A DNA stretch of 41,424 bases from NCBI GenBank assembly GCA_022824565.1, contig JAJDZQ010000026.1:1-41424 (forward strand), read 5' to 3'. Source of the DNA: Anaerolineae bacterium. Lineage in GTDB: Bacteria > Chloroflexota > Anaerolineae > Aggregatilineales > Phototrophicaceae. Positions 23,677 through 32,130 of this stretch are shown here, in pieces (within the stretch, counting starts at the first letter, position 1; every line of letters begins with the position of its first letter). Under the pieces are notes generated by a model. That model saw only the letters and a list, made by a program, of their open reading frames with translations. It was not told where the DNA came from and did not search any database. The translations under genes and the position numbers were made by a program.

Positions 23677-25092
23677 ATGCAGCATGTTGACACTTGCAAA
23701 TTGCGCGGCGAATTGTGGAAGGCGCTGCGAAAACCCGGCGCGCTGGGACAATCGGCTGCGCTGCTTGTGGCTGTTTCTGGCGGCGCAGACTCGGTTGCGC
23801 TGTTGCATGCCTTGTGGCCCTTGCAAGACCAGTTGGGCATCAGACTGCATGTCGCTTCGCTGGATCATGGCCTGCGCGGCGAGGCGGGGCAGCGGGACCA
23901 AGCCTTCGTTGCGGCGCTGGCGGCGGATTGGCGGCTGTCGTGCACGGTGGCTGCTGTCGATGTGCCGCTGCTTTCACGGGAATGGGGGGTTGGCATCGAG
24001 GCGGCGGCGCGTCGGGCTCGCTATGATTTTCTTGCCCAGGTGGCAAAACAAGTCGCTATAGATTGTGTGGCTGTCGCTCATCATGCCGATGATCAGGCAG
24101 AAACGATACTCATGCACATCGCGCGCGGCAGTGGCTTGCGTGGTCTGCGCGGGATGCGCCCGGTATCAACCCTGCCAGGCCAGCCGGATATTCGCCTGCT
24201 GCGTCCGCTGCTGGGCTGTTCGCGCGCAGATATCGAGGCTTATTGCGCCCAACACAAATTGACTTTTTGCACGGACGCCAGCAACAGCGATCTGCGCTAC
24301 CGGCGCAATTTCATCCGCAGCGAGATCATCCCGCGCCTGCAAAGGCTGAATCCAGCGGTTGTCGGCGCATTGCAACGGCTGGGCGAGTCGGCTGCTGTCG
24401 ACCAAGATTTCCTCATGCAGCAATTCGCGCAGGTCGCGCAGCCCAAGCTAAACAAATCGATCGACCGCTGGCGCATCGGCAAGGCCGACTATTTTTCTCT
24501 GCATGCGGCGTTGCGCAGGCGAATTTTGTTGGCTGCGGTTGAAAAACTGGCGGATGGCTCGGCTGGATTGCGGCACGACCTCGCGATTGAACTGGATGCC
24601 TGGGCGCGGGATGCTCGTGTCGGCGCTTGTCGAGATGTGGGCGCGGGCCTCCGGTTGCGCTGCGATTATGACGGGCTGGTTGTGGAGAAGAGCGGCGCAA
24701 TGCCAGAGCCGGGTCGATATCGTCTTGTTGCCAAGGACACAGATATCAAACTGGCAGCGGGGCAAACTGTGTCGCTGGGCAGCATCAGTTTGCGCGTCGG
24801 GCTTGCGGCAGAGACGGGGCAACTTGCCAGCCTGCAAGTGCCTGCCCATGCCGAGCTTCGTCTGCGCACACGACGCCGTGGCGATGGGTTCAAACCCCAA
24901 GGCCTGGGTGGCCGTTCGCGCAAGCTCAAAGATTGGATGATCGACCGCAAGATCCCACGACTGCTGCGCGACCAAATCCCCTTGCTCTGCGCCGATGAGG
25001 CGATTGTCGCCATCTGCCTGGCGGATACCTGGCAGCTTGCCGAGATCGACTCGCCAGTTGGCAGCCCGCGCATCAGCATCGTGTTGGCATGA
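23677..25092 (+). CDS. tilS: tRNA(Ile)-lysidine synthetase TilS
   Basis: 471 residues. The PP-loop ATP-binding motif is SGGADS at 34-39. Family landmarks follow: LDHGLRGEAG, AHHADDQAETILM, RGSGLRGLRGM, and TDASNSDLRYRRNFIRSEIIPRL. The substrate-binding C-terminal domain is present (LRTRRRGDGFKPQGLGG onward). The enzyme attaches lysine to C34 of the CAT-anticodon tRNA-Ile so that it reads AUA. The ATG at 23677 is where alignment begins, with AAGGA 11 bases upstream; the in-frame start at 23515 overlaps the mreB promoter. ftsH or hpt, common neighbours of tilS, are absent. Confidence 0.95.
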   Translation: MQHVDTCKLRGELWKALRKPGALGQSAALLVAVSGGADSVALLHALWPLQDQLGIRLHVASLDHGLRGEAGQRDQAFVAALAADWRLSCTVAAVDVPLLSREWGVGIEAAARRARYDFLAQVAKQVAIDCVAVAHHADDQAETILMHIARGSGLRGLRGMRPVSTLPGQPDIRLLRPLLGCSRADIEAYCAQHKLTFCTDASNSDLRYRRNFIRSEIIPRLQRLNPAVVGALQRLGESAAVDQDFLMQQFAQVAQPKLNKSIDRWRIGKADYFSLHAALRRRILLAAVEKLADGSAGLRHDLAIELDAWARDARVGACRDVGAGLRLRCDYDGLVVEKSGAMPEPGRYRLVAKDTDIKLAAGQTVSLGSISLRVGLAAETGQLASLQVPAHAELRLRTRRRGDGFKPQGLGGRSRKLKDWMIDRKIPRLLRDQIPLLCADEAIVAICLADTWQLAEIDSPVGSPRISIVLA

Positions 25093-25115
25093 CGGGCAGG
25101 CGTTGCCAGACCGAT

Positions 25116-25144
25116 TTGGGCGCGCAACATAATCCCGCTATACT
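25116..25144 (+). promoter_or_regulatory. Promoter for the response regulator gene
   Basis: TTGGGC (25116-25121), exactly 17 bp, TATACT (25139-25144). Transcription would begin near 25151, leaving a short leader. Confidence 0.6.
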
Positions 25145-25178
25145 ATAGGTGATGGTTTAGTGCGCGGTGCTACGCAAG

Positions 25179-26018
25179 ATGGCAGACAGACAGCTTATGC
25201 GATTGCTGTTGGTTGTCGCCGACGGTGTCAGCCGGTACACGTTGAGCATGACTTTGCAGCGCGAGGGCTATGTCGTGGACGAGGCAGCCAACGGCGAGGC
25301 GGCTCTGGAAAGTTTCCACCGGCATGACTTTGACCTCGTGCTGACGGATATTGATTTGCCGGGCATGGATGGCTTTGAATTGCTGCGCGGCATCAAACAG
25401 CAGGCATCCGATGCGGTGGTGATCTTGATGTCGGCGGACGCAGATATGCACAGTGCCGTGCGTGCGCTGCGTGCTGGCGCAGGAGACTTTTTGCCGATGC
25501 CCTGCTCCAGCGATGAATTGCGCGCCAGTGTCGAACTTGGCATGGCGAGCGCCCGCAGAAAAATGCGCCGCCGGCGTCTGCTGACCGCTATCGAACAGAA
25601 TGTCGCTCAACTGACGACGGAGTTGGCGAGCGCTGCCAGCGACGAGAGCTGGTCGACTATGAGCTTGCGAGAGCTCCGCCAGCCGTCATCAAACCACAGG
25701 AATGTCATCAGCCTGGGTCCATTTGAGTTGGCGCCGGGCCGATACGAAGTTGCCGTTGGTGGTGCCAGCACCAGTTTGACACCCACCGAGTTCGACCTGT
25801 TGCTATACCTGGCCGCCCATCGCGAACGGGTCGTGCCGTGCAGCGAACTGGTGCGCGAGGTGCGTGGCTATCATGTCGAAGAGCCAGAAGCCCGCGAAAT
25901 CATCCGCCCGCATATCAGCAACCTGCGCCGCAAGCTCAAAAGCCTGGAGAATGCCGATATGATTGCCAATGTACGCGGCTCGGGTTATCGCTTGATCGAG
26001 GCTGTGCAAGCCGATTGA
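25179..26018 (+). CDS. OmpR-like response regulator with an altered receiver site
   Basis: 279 residues. Receiver domain (about 8-125): phosphoacceptor Asp57 in LTDIDLPGMDG is present and Ser85 fills the switch Thr/Ser place, but the paired acidic site is Ala14-Asp15 and the invariant lysine is Met107 (FLPMPC where KP is expected). A linker rich in Arg and Ser follows, then a winged-helix DNA-binding domain (about 176-275) with LTPTEFDLLLYLA, IIRPHISNLRRKL and VRGSGYRL. No histidine kinase gene is adjacent, so it is an orphan. The start is uncertain: ATG 25179, GTG 25167 or ATG 25197, none with a good ribosome site. A terminator-like hairpin follows the stop. Confidence 0.85.
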   Translation: MADRQLMRLLLVVADGVSRYTLSMTLQREGYVVDEAANGEAALESFHRHDFDLVLTDIDLPGMDGFELLRGIKQQASDAVVILMSADADMHSAVRALRAGAGDFLPMPCSSDELRASVELGMASARRKMRRRRLLTAIEQNVAQLTTELASAASDESWSTMSLRELRQPSSNHRNVISLGPFELAPGRYEVAVGGASTSLTPTEFDLLLYLAAHRERVVPCSELVREVRGYHVEEPEAREIIRPHISNLRRKLKSLENADMIANVRGSGYRLIEAVQAD

Positions 26019-26021
26019 AGC

Positions 26022-26069
26022 CCAGCAGCCTTTTGCCAGACGGTCTGCCAGGCTGGTGCTGTTTTTTTT
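26022..26069 (+). terminator. Likely intrinsic terminator after the response regulator
   Basis: CAGCAGCC (26023-26030) pairs, with a 3-base bulge, with GGCT...GCTG (26051-26061), and a small CAGA/TCTG hairpin sits inside. Eight T residues follow at 26062-26069. It separates the regulator from the esterase-CapA gene. Confidence 0.5.
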
Positions 26070-26098
26070 CTGGCGCTTGTGTCGCCGGCAAGGTCTGT

Positions 26099-28228
26099 AT
26101 GCGCCCTCTCGTCATAATTGTCCTCGCGCTTGCTTGCCTGGGTGGGTTGTCCCAGGCGCAGACAGTGCCAGCAGCCGCCTGCGCAGAGGCTGGCGCATTG
26201 CACAGCGAAACATACACCAGCCGCATCACCGGGCGCGACCACCGCTATGCTGTTTATTTGCCGCCCTGTTATGCTGCGGGTGTTGCGGCCTATCCCGTCT
26301 TGCTGTTGCTGCATGGCTCGAACGCCGACGACAGCCAGTGGGCGCGGCTCGGTTTTATTGATGCGCTAGCAGCCCACATCCGCGCTGGCAGCGCCCCGGC
26401 CATGATCGTGCTGATGCCCAATGGCGGCGCAGAAGCCAACCAAAACCACTTCGATGCCACCAGCTATGACCGCATCTTGCTGGACTTCCTGGCGCAGATG
26501 TCGGTTCGCTATCGCAGCAATGGTGCGCAAGCTATCGGCGGCATCTCGCGCGGCGGCTTTTGGGCATATCAGATCGGCCTGCGTCATGCCGATGACTTCG
26601 TGGCAGTTGGCGGGCACAGCCCCTACTTCGACCGCGTTCATGTCGCGCCCGCGCACAACCCGCTGCATATCGCCGAAGCGCTCGACCGCGAAACCTATCC
26701 GCGCTTGTGGCTGGATCGCGGAACTGCCGATCATGCTGTGGCTGGCATCGAGCAGCTGCGCGTCATCTTTCAGCGCGCCAAGGTGCCCCACGACTATGTT
26801 GTGCATCCGGGCGGTGCGCACAGCGAAGCCAACTGGTCGCAGCATGTCGGCGAATACCTGGACTTTTATGCGCGCGCCTTCGGCGAGCACACAGCGCCTG
26901 CCCAGCCAGCTGCGTCCAACGCGGGCTTTGAGCTTTGGCTGCCGGCTGTCGATTTTGGCGAGGCCATGCTTTCGCTGGACACGGCGCAGTTGACGGCCAT
27001 GCTGGCGGGCGAATTGGACAAGCGGCTCGTCATCAGCGAATCGGCGCGGGCACGGTTGGCAGCGCATGGATTCCCGCTGCACGCAGATACCGAAACCGTG
27101 GACGATTTGCGTCTTTTTAATGCCTTGTGGCTTTCGACCGGCAAGTTCACGTTGCTGCCCTTTGACGAGCTGCACCTGCGGCTGCGTCCCTTGTGGCTGG
27201 ATGACAGGCCCGTCGTCGATCAGCTGGCGGGCTACCCACTGGTATTTGAAAGCGACGCGCCAAATTATGACCCAGACAAGTTGACGCGCATCACGCTTTC
27301 TGGCACGACCGCGCTGGCACGCCACACTTCTACAGCGCTGGACGCGATGGGCTTGCAGCAGGCGGCGAGCGGCATTCGCGATTATGTGCAGCTGGCCGAT
27401 TATTTTCATATCACCAACGAAGCTGCGATCGCGCCGGGTTGCCCGCAACTGAACGGTGCCGTGCTGGCGGGGCATAGCAGCCTGTGCATGACACGCGCAC
27501 ATGCCGATCTGTTTGGGCTGCTGGATGTCGATGTGGTCGATATCAGTGGCAACCATCTCGCCGACTTCGGATATGAATCGTTCATCGACACGCTGGATTA
27601 TTTCACTGCGCAGGGCATGCACCTGGTGGGCGGCGGCCACGACCAGGCAGCGGCGCGCTCGCCATTGATCTTGCGGCAGCAGGGCACGAGCATCGCCTGG
27701 CTGGCTTGCAATGCCATCGGGCCCGCGTATGCGCTGGCAAATGATGACCCCGCCTCTGACCTGGGACGCAGGCCCGGTGCCGCATTTTGCAACAAAGCCT
27801 GGCTGCAAGAAACGTTGCCGGTCTTGGCTTCACAACACGATGTCGTGCTGTTGACCCTGCATTTTCGCGAATTCAGCGGCTTCGAACCAAACGAGCGGCA
27901 TAGCCAAGATTATCAAGCCTATGCCGAATGGGGCGCGGATGTGGTTATCGGCACTGCCCAGCATCAACCCATGTCCATCGACCTCTACCCGACGCGGCGG
28001 GGCGAGATCGCTTTTATCCATTATGGTTTGGGCAATCTGTTCTTCGACCAGGAACTCTGGGGGCAGCGGCGCTTCTTTATGGATACACTCTATCTCTATG
28101 CGGGCCGGCTGCTGGCGGTAGAGCTCTTCCCCGGCATCATCGACGGGCGCGCGCGTCCCCGTTTGCTGGCGGGCGAAGAGCGCTTTAACTTCTTGCATTT
28201 TATGCTCGTCCAGAAGAGTTCGCTCTAG
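26099..28228 (+). CDS. Secreted esterase fused to a CapA-type phosphoesterase-like domain
   Basis: 709 residues with a signal peptide (about 1-21, ending SQAQT). Residues about 35-262 are an alpha/beta-hydrolase of the esterase D/feruloyl-esterase type: LLLLHGSNADDSQWA, nucleophile Ser150 in GISRGG, and a likely His241 in GGAHSE with Asp206 or Asp211. A middle part (about 275-390) resembles the binding-protein-like lead of CapA proteins (FTLLPFDELHLRLRPLWLD). Residues about 395-705 are the CapA/PgsA metallophosphatase-like fold: SGTTALAR, DISGNHLADFG, LTLHFREF, GADVVIGTAQHQP and IAFIHYGLGN. CapA is tied to poly-gamma-glutamate capsule export, but capBC are not here. The ATG at 26099 is preferred because it gives the signal peptide; a frame open from 25838 overlaps the regulator. 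Confidence 0.85.
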   Translation: MRPLVIIVLALACLGGLSQAQTVPAAACAEAGALHSETYTSRITGRDHRYAVYLPPCYAAGVAAYPVLLLLHGSNADDSQWARLGFIDALAAHIRAGSAPAMIVLMPNGGAEANQNHFDATSYDRILLDFLAQMSVRYRSNGAQAIGGISRGGFWAYQIGLRHADDFVAVGGHSPYFDRVHVAPAHNPLHIAEALDRETYPRLWLDRGTADHAVAGIEQLRVIFQRAKVPHDYVVHPGGAHSEANWSQHVGEYLDFYARAFGEHTAPAQPAASNAGFELWLPAVDFGEAMLSLDTAQLTAMLAGELDKRLVISESARARLAAHGFPLHADTETVDDLRLFNALWLSTGKFTLLPFDELHLRLRPLWLDDRPVVDQLAGYPLVFESDAPNYDPDKLTRITLSGTTALARHTSTALDAMGLQQAASGIRDYVQLADYFHITNEAAIAPGCPQLNGAVLAGHSSLCMTRAHADLFGLLDVDVVDISGNHLADFGYESFIDTLDYFTAQGMHLVGGGHDQAAARSPLILRQQGTSIAWLACNAIGPAYALANDDPASDLGRRPGAAFCNKAWLQETLPVLASQHDVVLLTLHFREFSGFEPNERHSQDYQAYAEWGADVVIGTAQHQPMSIDLYPTRRGEIAFIHYGLGNLFFDQELWGQRRFFMDTLYLYAGRLLAVELFPGIIDGRARPRLLAGEERFNFLHFMLVQKSSL

Positions 28229-28333
28229 CCTGCCCGCGAACCTGCGAGATTTCTTACGCGATTCCGATGCAGACAATGTAAATTTAGTGTTGCGCTCGGC
28301 TTTGCAAGCTAGGCGCGTTATGACCGCCTGCGC

Positions 28334-28339
28334 TATAAT
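28334..28339 (+). promoter_or_regulatory. Candidate -10 element for the Clp-like gene
   Basis: A perfect TATAAT in GCGCTATAATGC, 35 bp before the ATG at 28375; the same context occurs at 10397-10407. No -35 hexamer at normal spacing is seen. Confidence 0.4.
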
Positions 28340-28374
28340 GCTGCCTGCCAATTGCCCGAGGTTACGACAGAACG

Positions 28375-30618
28375 ATGTCGACTCTCAATCCCGACTTGAT
28401 CACCAAAGACTTGGACGCCGTGCTGAATGACGCGGTGCCCTTGTTGGCGCAATATCGCAAGTCGTCCATCATGCCCGAGATGGTCTTGCTCGCTTTGCTG
28501 CGGCGCAAGGATACAGCCGCCTGGCGCATGCTGAAGGACTTCGAAAGCGAGCGCGGAGTCGACCTGGAGCGCCTGGAGCGGCAAGTGCGCGTGGCCATCC
28601 AGTCGCGGCGCGACCCCGATGGCAGCCTCGACTTCATCGCCATCGGCAACCGCAAGGTCTCGCTCAGCCGCCAGTCGATCATCTTGCTGGACGATGGGCT
28701 GACGATCGCCAACTCCATGAACCAGCAGAAAATCGACACCGATCATGCGCTGGCGGTTCTGGCGGAATCGTCGGTGAGCACCGGGCGCGTCTTGCGCCAG
28801 TTCAGCATCACGCCCAAAGCCATCCAGGACGCCTACAGCGATGCCAGCAAGATCATCCCGGCGCGCTCGGACAGTACGACGGTCGATTATGTGGCGCGGG
28901 CAAAACGCGGCCAGCTGCGCGCTGTGCATTTCCGCGAAGACCTGCTGCGCAATATGATTAATGTGCTCACGCAAGCGGTGAACCGGCATATCATCCTGGT
29001 CGGTCCAGACGGAGTCGGCAAGCGCACCCTGGCCTACAGCCTGGCGCTGTTGATGGCGGAGGACAAAGGACCAAGAAGCTTGGCCAACCTGGTGCAGATT
29101 AGCGAAACTGCCTTGCTGGATGGCGACCAAGAGGCTTTTCGCGCTGGGATGAGCGCCGCGCGGCGTGGCATCCTGTTTCTGCCGCTGATCCATCGTTTCT
29201 TTGGCGGTCCTATCAAAGCCGACTTCAACAAGGCGACTGCGCTGGTACAAAAAGCCTTCCTCAGCGACGATCCGGTCATCATCTGCACGACGACCCAGCA
29301 AGAGTTCGAAGCGCGCATCCAGGGCGTCAGCGCCATCATGGAAAATAGCCAGCTCATCCGCGTGGAAGAGCCGCTGCTGGACGAGGCGGTGCGCATCCTG
29401 GAGACGATTTCGCCGCATATCGAAGCCGACTATGAAATCACGGTCGAGCATGACGCGCTGAAAATGGCTGCTCGCATGGCGCAGCGCTTTTTGACCATCA
29501 ATCCGCTGCCCCAAAGCGCCGAGCAACTCCTGCATCGCAGCGCAGCGCTGGTCAATATGGCGAAGCAGACGCACCTGGCTTTCAAGCCCGCAGACAACGA
29601 CGCCACCCTGGATATCGGTGATATCGCGGTGGCAACCAGTCAAATGACTGGCATCCCGGTCAGCAAGCTGGGCGCGGACGAACGCCAGCGCTATGCCAAT
29701 ATGGACGAGCACATCCGCCAGCGGCTTATCGGGCAGGAAGAAGCGGTGCGCCTGGTCAGCCGCGCGATCAAAACCGCGCGCGTCGGGCTCAAAGATCCGC
29801 GCAGGCCGGTGGGCACATTCCTCTTCTTGGGTCCAACCGGCATTGGCAAGACCGAGCTGGCGAAGGTGCTGGCAGATTTTATGTTTGGCAGCGAAGAAAA
29901 TCTCTTCGTCCTGGACATGAGCGAGTACAAAGACGAAAGCAGCATCAATCGGCTGCTTGGCTCGGCAGTTGGCTATGTCGGCAGCGAAGAGGGCGGCCAG
30001 CTCACCGAGCGCATCCGCACCCGGCCGTACACGATCGTGCTGCTGGACGAGATCGAAAAAGCCCATCCACGCATCATGGATGTGCTGCTGCAAGTGATGG
30101 AAGAGGGCCGCTTGACCGACGGCCGTGGCAACACTGCGCGCTTTAGCGAAGCCGTCGTCATCTTGACCAGCAACATCGGCTCTGAGCATCTGATGGTGCG
30201 CAAAATTACCGAAGACCTGCGCGAACAAGTGCTGGACCAGGTGCTGGACTTCTTGCGCCCCGAGTTTGTTAATCGCCTGGATGAGGTGATTCTGTTCAAT
30301 GCGCTCAGCGATGATGACTTTGTGCTAATCCTAGACTTGTTGATAGAAAAAGAAAACAAGCTGGCGGCAGAACGCGGTTTGTCCTTGAGCTTCACGCCCG
30401 AAGCCAAAGAATGGCTGCTGGAACAAAACGACGAGCCCGAGTTTGGCGCGCGGCCCCTGCGGCGGATCTTGCGGCGCAACCTGCGCGAGCCGCTTGCCGA
30501 CTTCTTGCTGCGCAGCGACCCGCCCGAAGGCACCCAGGTGCTCGTGCAGGCCAACGGGCAGAAAGCCAATGGCCTGGCATTTGCCGCCAGCATAGACGGG
30601 CAGCCAATCGAAGTCTAA
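28375..30618 (+). CDS. Clp/Hsp100-like AAA+ protein with a degenerate first ATPase domain
   Basis: 747 residues in ClpA/ClpB order: a double Clp N-domain (about 10-155), D1 (about 185-400), D2 (about 440-747). D2 is intact: GPTGIGKT at 486-493, LLDEIEKAHP with Asp558-Glu559, pore loop GYVGSEEGG, TSN at 598-600, NRLDE with Arg634, and sensor 2 GARPLRR. D1 is not: Walker A reads GPDGVGKRT (Arg217 for Ser/Thr), the Walker B place is ILFLPLIH (266-273, no acidic pair), the arginine-finger place reads MENSQ for ERRF, and the aromatic pore loop is gone. The ClpB middle coiled coil and the ClpP-docking loop (IGF/VGF type) are both missing. So it is probably an unfoldase working through D2 without ClpP. 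phosphohexomutase follows after 50 bp. Confidence 0.88.
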   Translation: MSTLNPDLITKDLDAVLNDAVPLLAQYRKSSIMPEMVLLALLRRKDTAAWRMLKDFESERGVDLERLERQVRVAIQSRRDPDGSLDFIAIGNRKVSLSRQSIILLDDGLTIANSMNQQKIDTDHALAVLAESSVSTGRVLRQFSITPKAIQDAYSDASKIIPARSDSTTVDYVARAKRGQLRAVHFREDLLRNMINVLTQAVNRHIILVGPDGVGKRTLAYSLALLMAEDKGPRSLANLVQISETALLDGDQEAFRAGMSAARRGILFLPLIHRFFGGPIKADFNKATALVQKAFLSDDPVIICTTTQQEFEARIQGVSAIMENSQLIRVEEPLLDEAVRILETISPHIEADYEITVEHDALKMAARMAQRFLTINPLPQSAEQLLHRSAALVNMAKQTHLAFKPADNDATLDIGDIAVATSQMTGIPVSKLGADERQRYANMDEHIRQRLIGQEEAVRLVSRAIKTARVGLKDPRRPVGTFLFLGPTGIGKTELAKVLADFMFGSEENLFVLDMSEYKDESSINRLLGSAVGYVGSEEGGQLTERIRTRPYTIVLLDEIEKAHPRIMDVLLQVMEEGRLTDGRGNTARFSEAVVILTSNIGSEHLMVRKITEDLREQVLDQVLDFLRPEFVNRLDEVILFNALSDDDFVLILDLLIEKENKLAAERGLSLSFTPEAKEWLLEQNDEPEFGARPLRRILRRNLREPLADFLLRSDPPEGTQVLVQANGQKANGLAFAASIDGQPIEV

Positions 30619-30667
30619 TAAGTAACAATCCGTCTCGAATTGATGCCCCCCAAACCAAGAGGAAACG

Positions 30668-32086
30668 ATGACAAAACTCGATGCGTCCATATTCCGCAAA
30701 TACGATATCCGCGGCATAGCGACTGGCGCTGCGCCCCAACTGACACCGGCTGTGGCGCTGCTGGTCGGCAAGGCGCTGGGCACATATTTGCCTCGTGAAT
30801 TTGGCAGCCAGCGCATTTTCGTCGGCAGCGACAATCGCCTTAGTTCTGCCCCCTTAAAAGACGCCGTCATCGAGGGCTTGGCATCGACCGGAATGCCCGT
30901 TACCGACATTGGCGAAGTCTTGACGCCGACGGTCTATTTTGCTTCTGCGTCATTTGGCGCAGCTGGCGCAGGCGTGATGATCACCGGCAGCCACCTCGAC
31001 ACGCGCTACAACGGCATCAAAATGGCTTGTGGCAAGCTGGCGCTGGCTGGCGAACAAATTCAATCGCTGTTAGCGATCATCCACGATCGCGCTTTTGCAA
31101 CAGGCAGCGGCGAGGTCACGCGCGACTTTGACCTGATCTTGCGGCACATGGCGGCGATCCAGAGCAAGGTGAGCATGGCGCGGCGCATGCAAGTCGTGCT
31201 GGACGCCGGCAATGGCTTGTCGGGCACCTATATCCCGCCGGTGCTGCAAGCGCTGGGTATGGATGTGGAGTGCCTGTATTGCGAACCGGACGGCACATTC
31301 CCCAACCACCTGCCCAACCCCGAAGACCCAGAGATGACGCGCGACCTGGAAGCCAAAGTGCTGGAGCTGAACGCCGACCTGGGCTTGGCATTTGATGGCG
31401 ACAGCGATCGTTGCGGCTTCATCGACAACCGCGGGCAGCATATCGCGGCCGACCGTTTGCTCGCGCTGCTGGCTCGTGATCTGCTCAGCCGCCATCCCAA
31501 TACGCCGGTCGTATTCGATGTAAAAGCTTCGCAAGCGCTGCCCGACGAAATCAAGAAGTTCGGTGGCATCCCTATCATGTGGAAGTCGGGGCACAGCCTG
31601 ATGAAGCAAAAGATGAACGAGATCGGCTCGCTGCTGGGCGGCGAAGTCAGCGGGCATTTGTTCATCGGCGAAGACTATTTCGGCTTTGACGATGCGCCGC
31701 TGGTCGCGCTGAAAACATTGGAAATCATCAGCAAGTCCGACCGCACCATCGCCGAGATCTTCGACGATATTCCCAAACTGGTGGCCACGCCAGAGATCGT
31801 GTTGTCTGCGCCAGACGAGTTGAAGTTCAGCATGATTGACGAGATGACAGCCCGCCTGCAAGACAAATACGAAGTCGTGACTGTCGATGGCGCTCGCGTC
31901 TTGTTCGAAAACGGCTGGGGCTTGGTGCGCGCCAGCAATACGCAGCCCGCGGTGACCTTGCGCTTCGAAGCCTATACGCGTGAGCAGATCGCCACCTACC
32001 TGCGCGTGTTCAAAACGCAACTGGACAAGTATCCGCAGATCGACCAAAGCAACTTCCTGGCGCAGGTCGAGGCTTTTGCCGACTGA
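30668..32086 (+). CDS. Phosphomannomutase/phosphoglucomutase family enzyme
   Basis: 472 residues of the alpha-D-phosphohexomutase superfamily, which moves a phosphate between C1 and C6 of a hexose for nucleotide-sugar supply. Landmarks are IFRKYDIRGIA at the start, active-site loop TGSHLDTRYNGIK with phospho-Ser108, the metal loop FDGDSDRCGF, the sugar loop GGEVSGH, and RASNTQPAVTLRFEA in the phosphate-binding domain 4. The active-site loop is unusual: the family normally has TASHNP, here Ala is Gly107 and Asn-Pro is Leu110-Asp111. GGEVSGH and overall length favour a phosphomannomutase/phosphoglucomutase (ManB/AlgC-like). AGAGGAA precedes the ATG. It probably shares a transcript with the Clp-like gene. 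Confidence 0.9.
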   Translation: MTKLDASIFRKYDIRGIATGAAPQLTPAVALLVGKALGTYLPREFGSQRIFVGSDNRLSSAPLKDAVIEGLASTGMPVTDIGEVLTPTVYFASASFGAAGAGVMITGSHLDTRYNGIKMACGKLALAGEQIQSLLAIIHDRAFATGSGEVTRDFDLILRHMAAIQSKVSMARRMQVVLDAGNGLSGTYIPPVLQALGMDVECLYCEPDGTFPNHLPNPEDPEMTRDLEAKVLELNADLGLAFDGDSDRCGFIDNRGQHIAADRLLALLARDLLSRHPNTPVVFDVKASQALPDEIKKFGGIPIMWKSGHSLMKQKMNEIGSLLGGEVSGHLFIGEDYFGFDDAPLVALKTLEIISKSDRTIAEIFDDIPKLVATPEIVLSAPDELKFSMIDEMTARLQDKYEVVTVDGARVLFENGWGLVRASNTQPAVTLRFEAYTREQIATYLRVFKTQLDKYPQIDQSNFLAQVEAFAD

Positions 32087-32130
32087 GTCTTCGCGCCAGT
32101 TCACACGGCACGACCCAGACAAGCCCGCCC

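Noticed and set aside
26366..27808. A 480-codon minus-strand frame opposite the esterase-CapA gene
   Set aside because: Antisense shadow; no recognisable domain, and the plus-strand protein has intact catalytic motifs.
28333..30228. A 631-codon open frame on the minus strand opposite the Clp-like gene
   Set aside because: It is antisense to a gene with clear motifs, has no family features and is rich in His, Arg and Gln. Codon bias in GC-rich genes commonly leaves such frames open.
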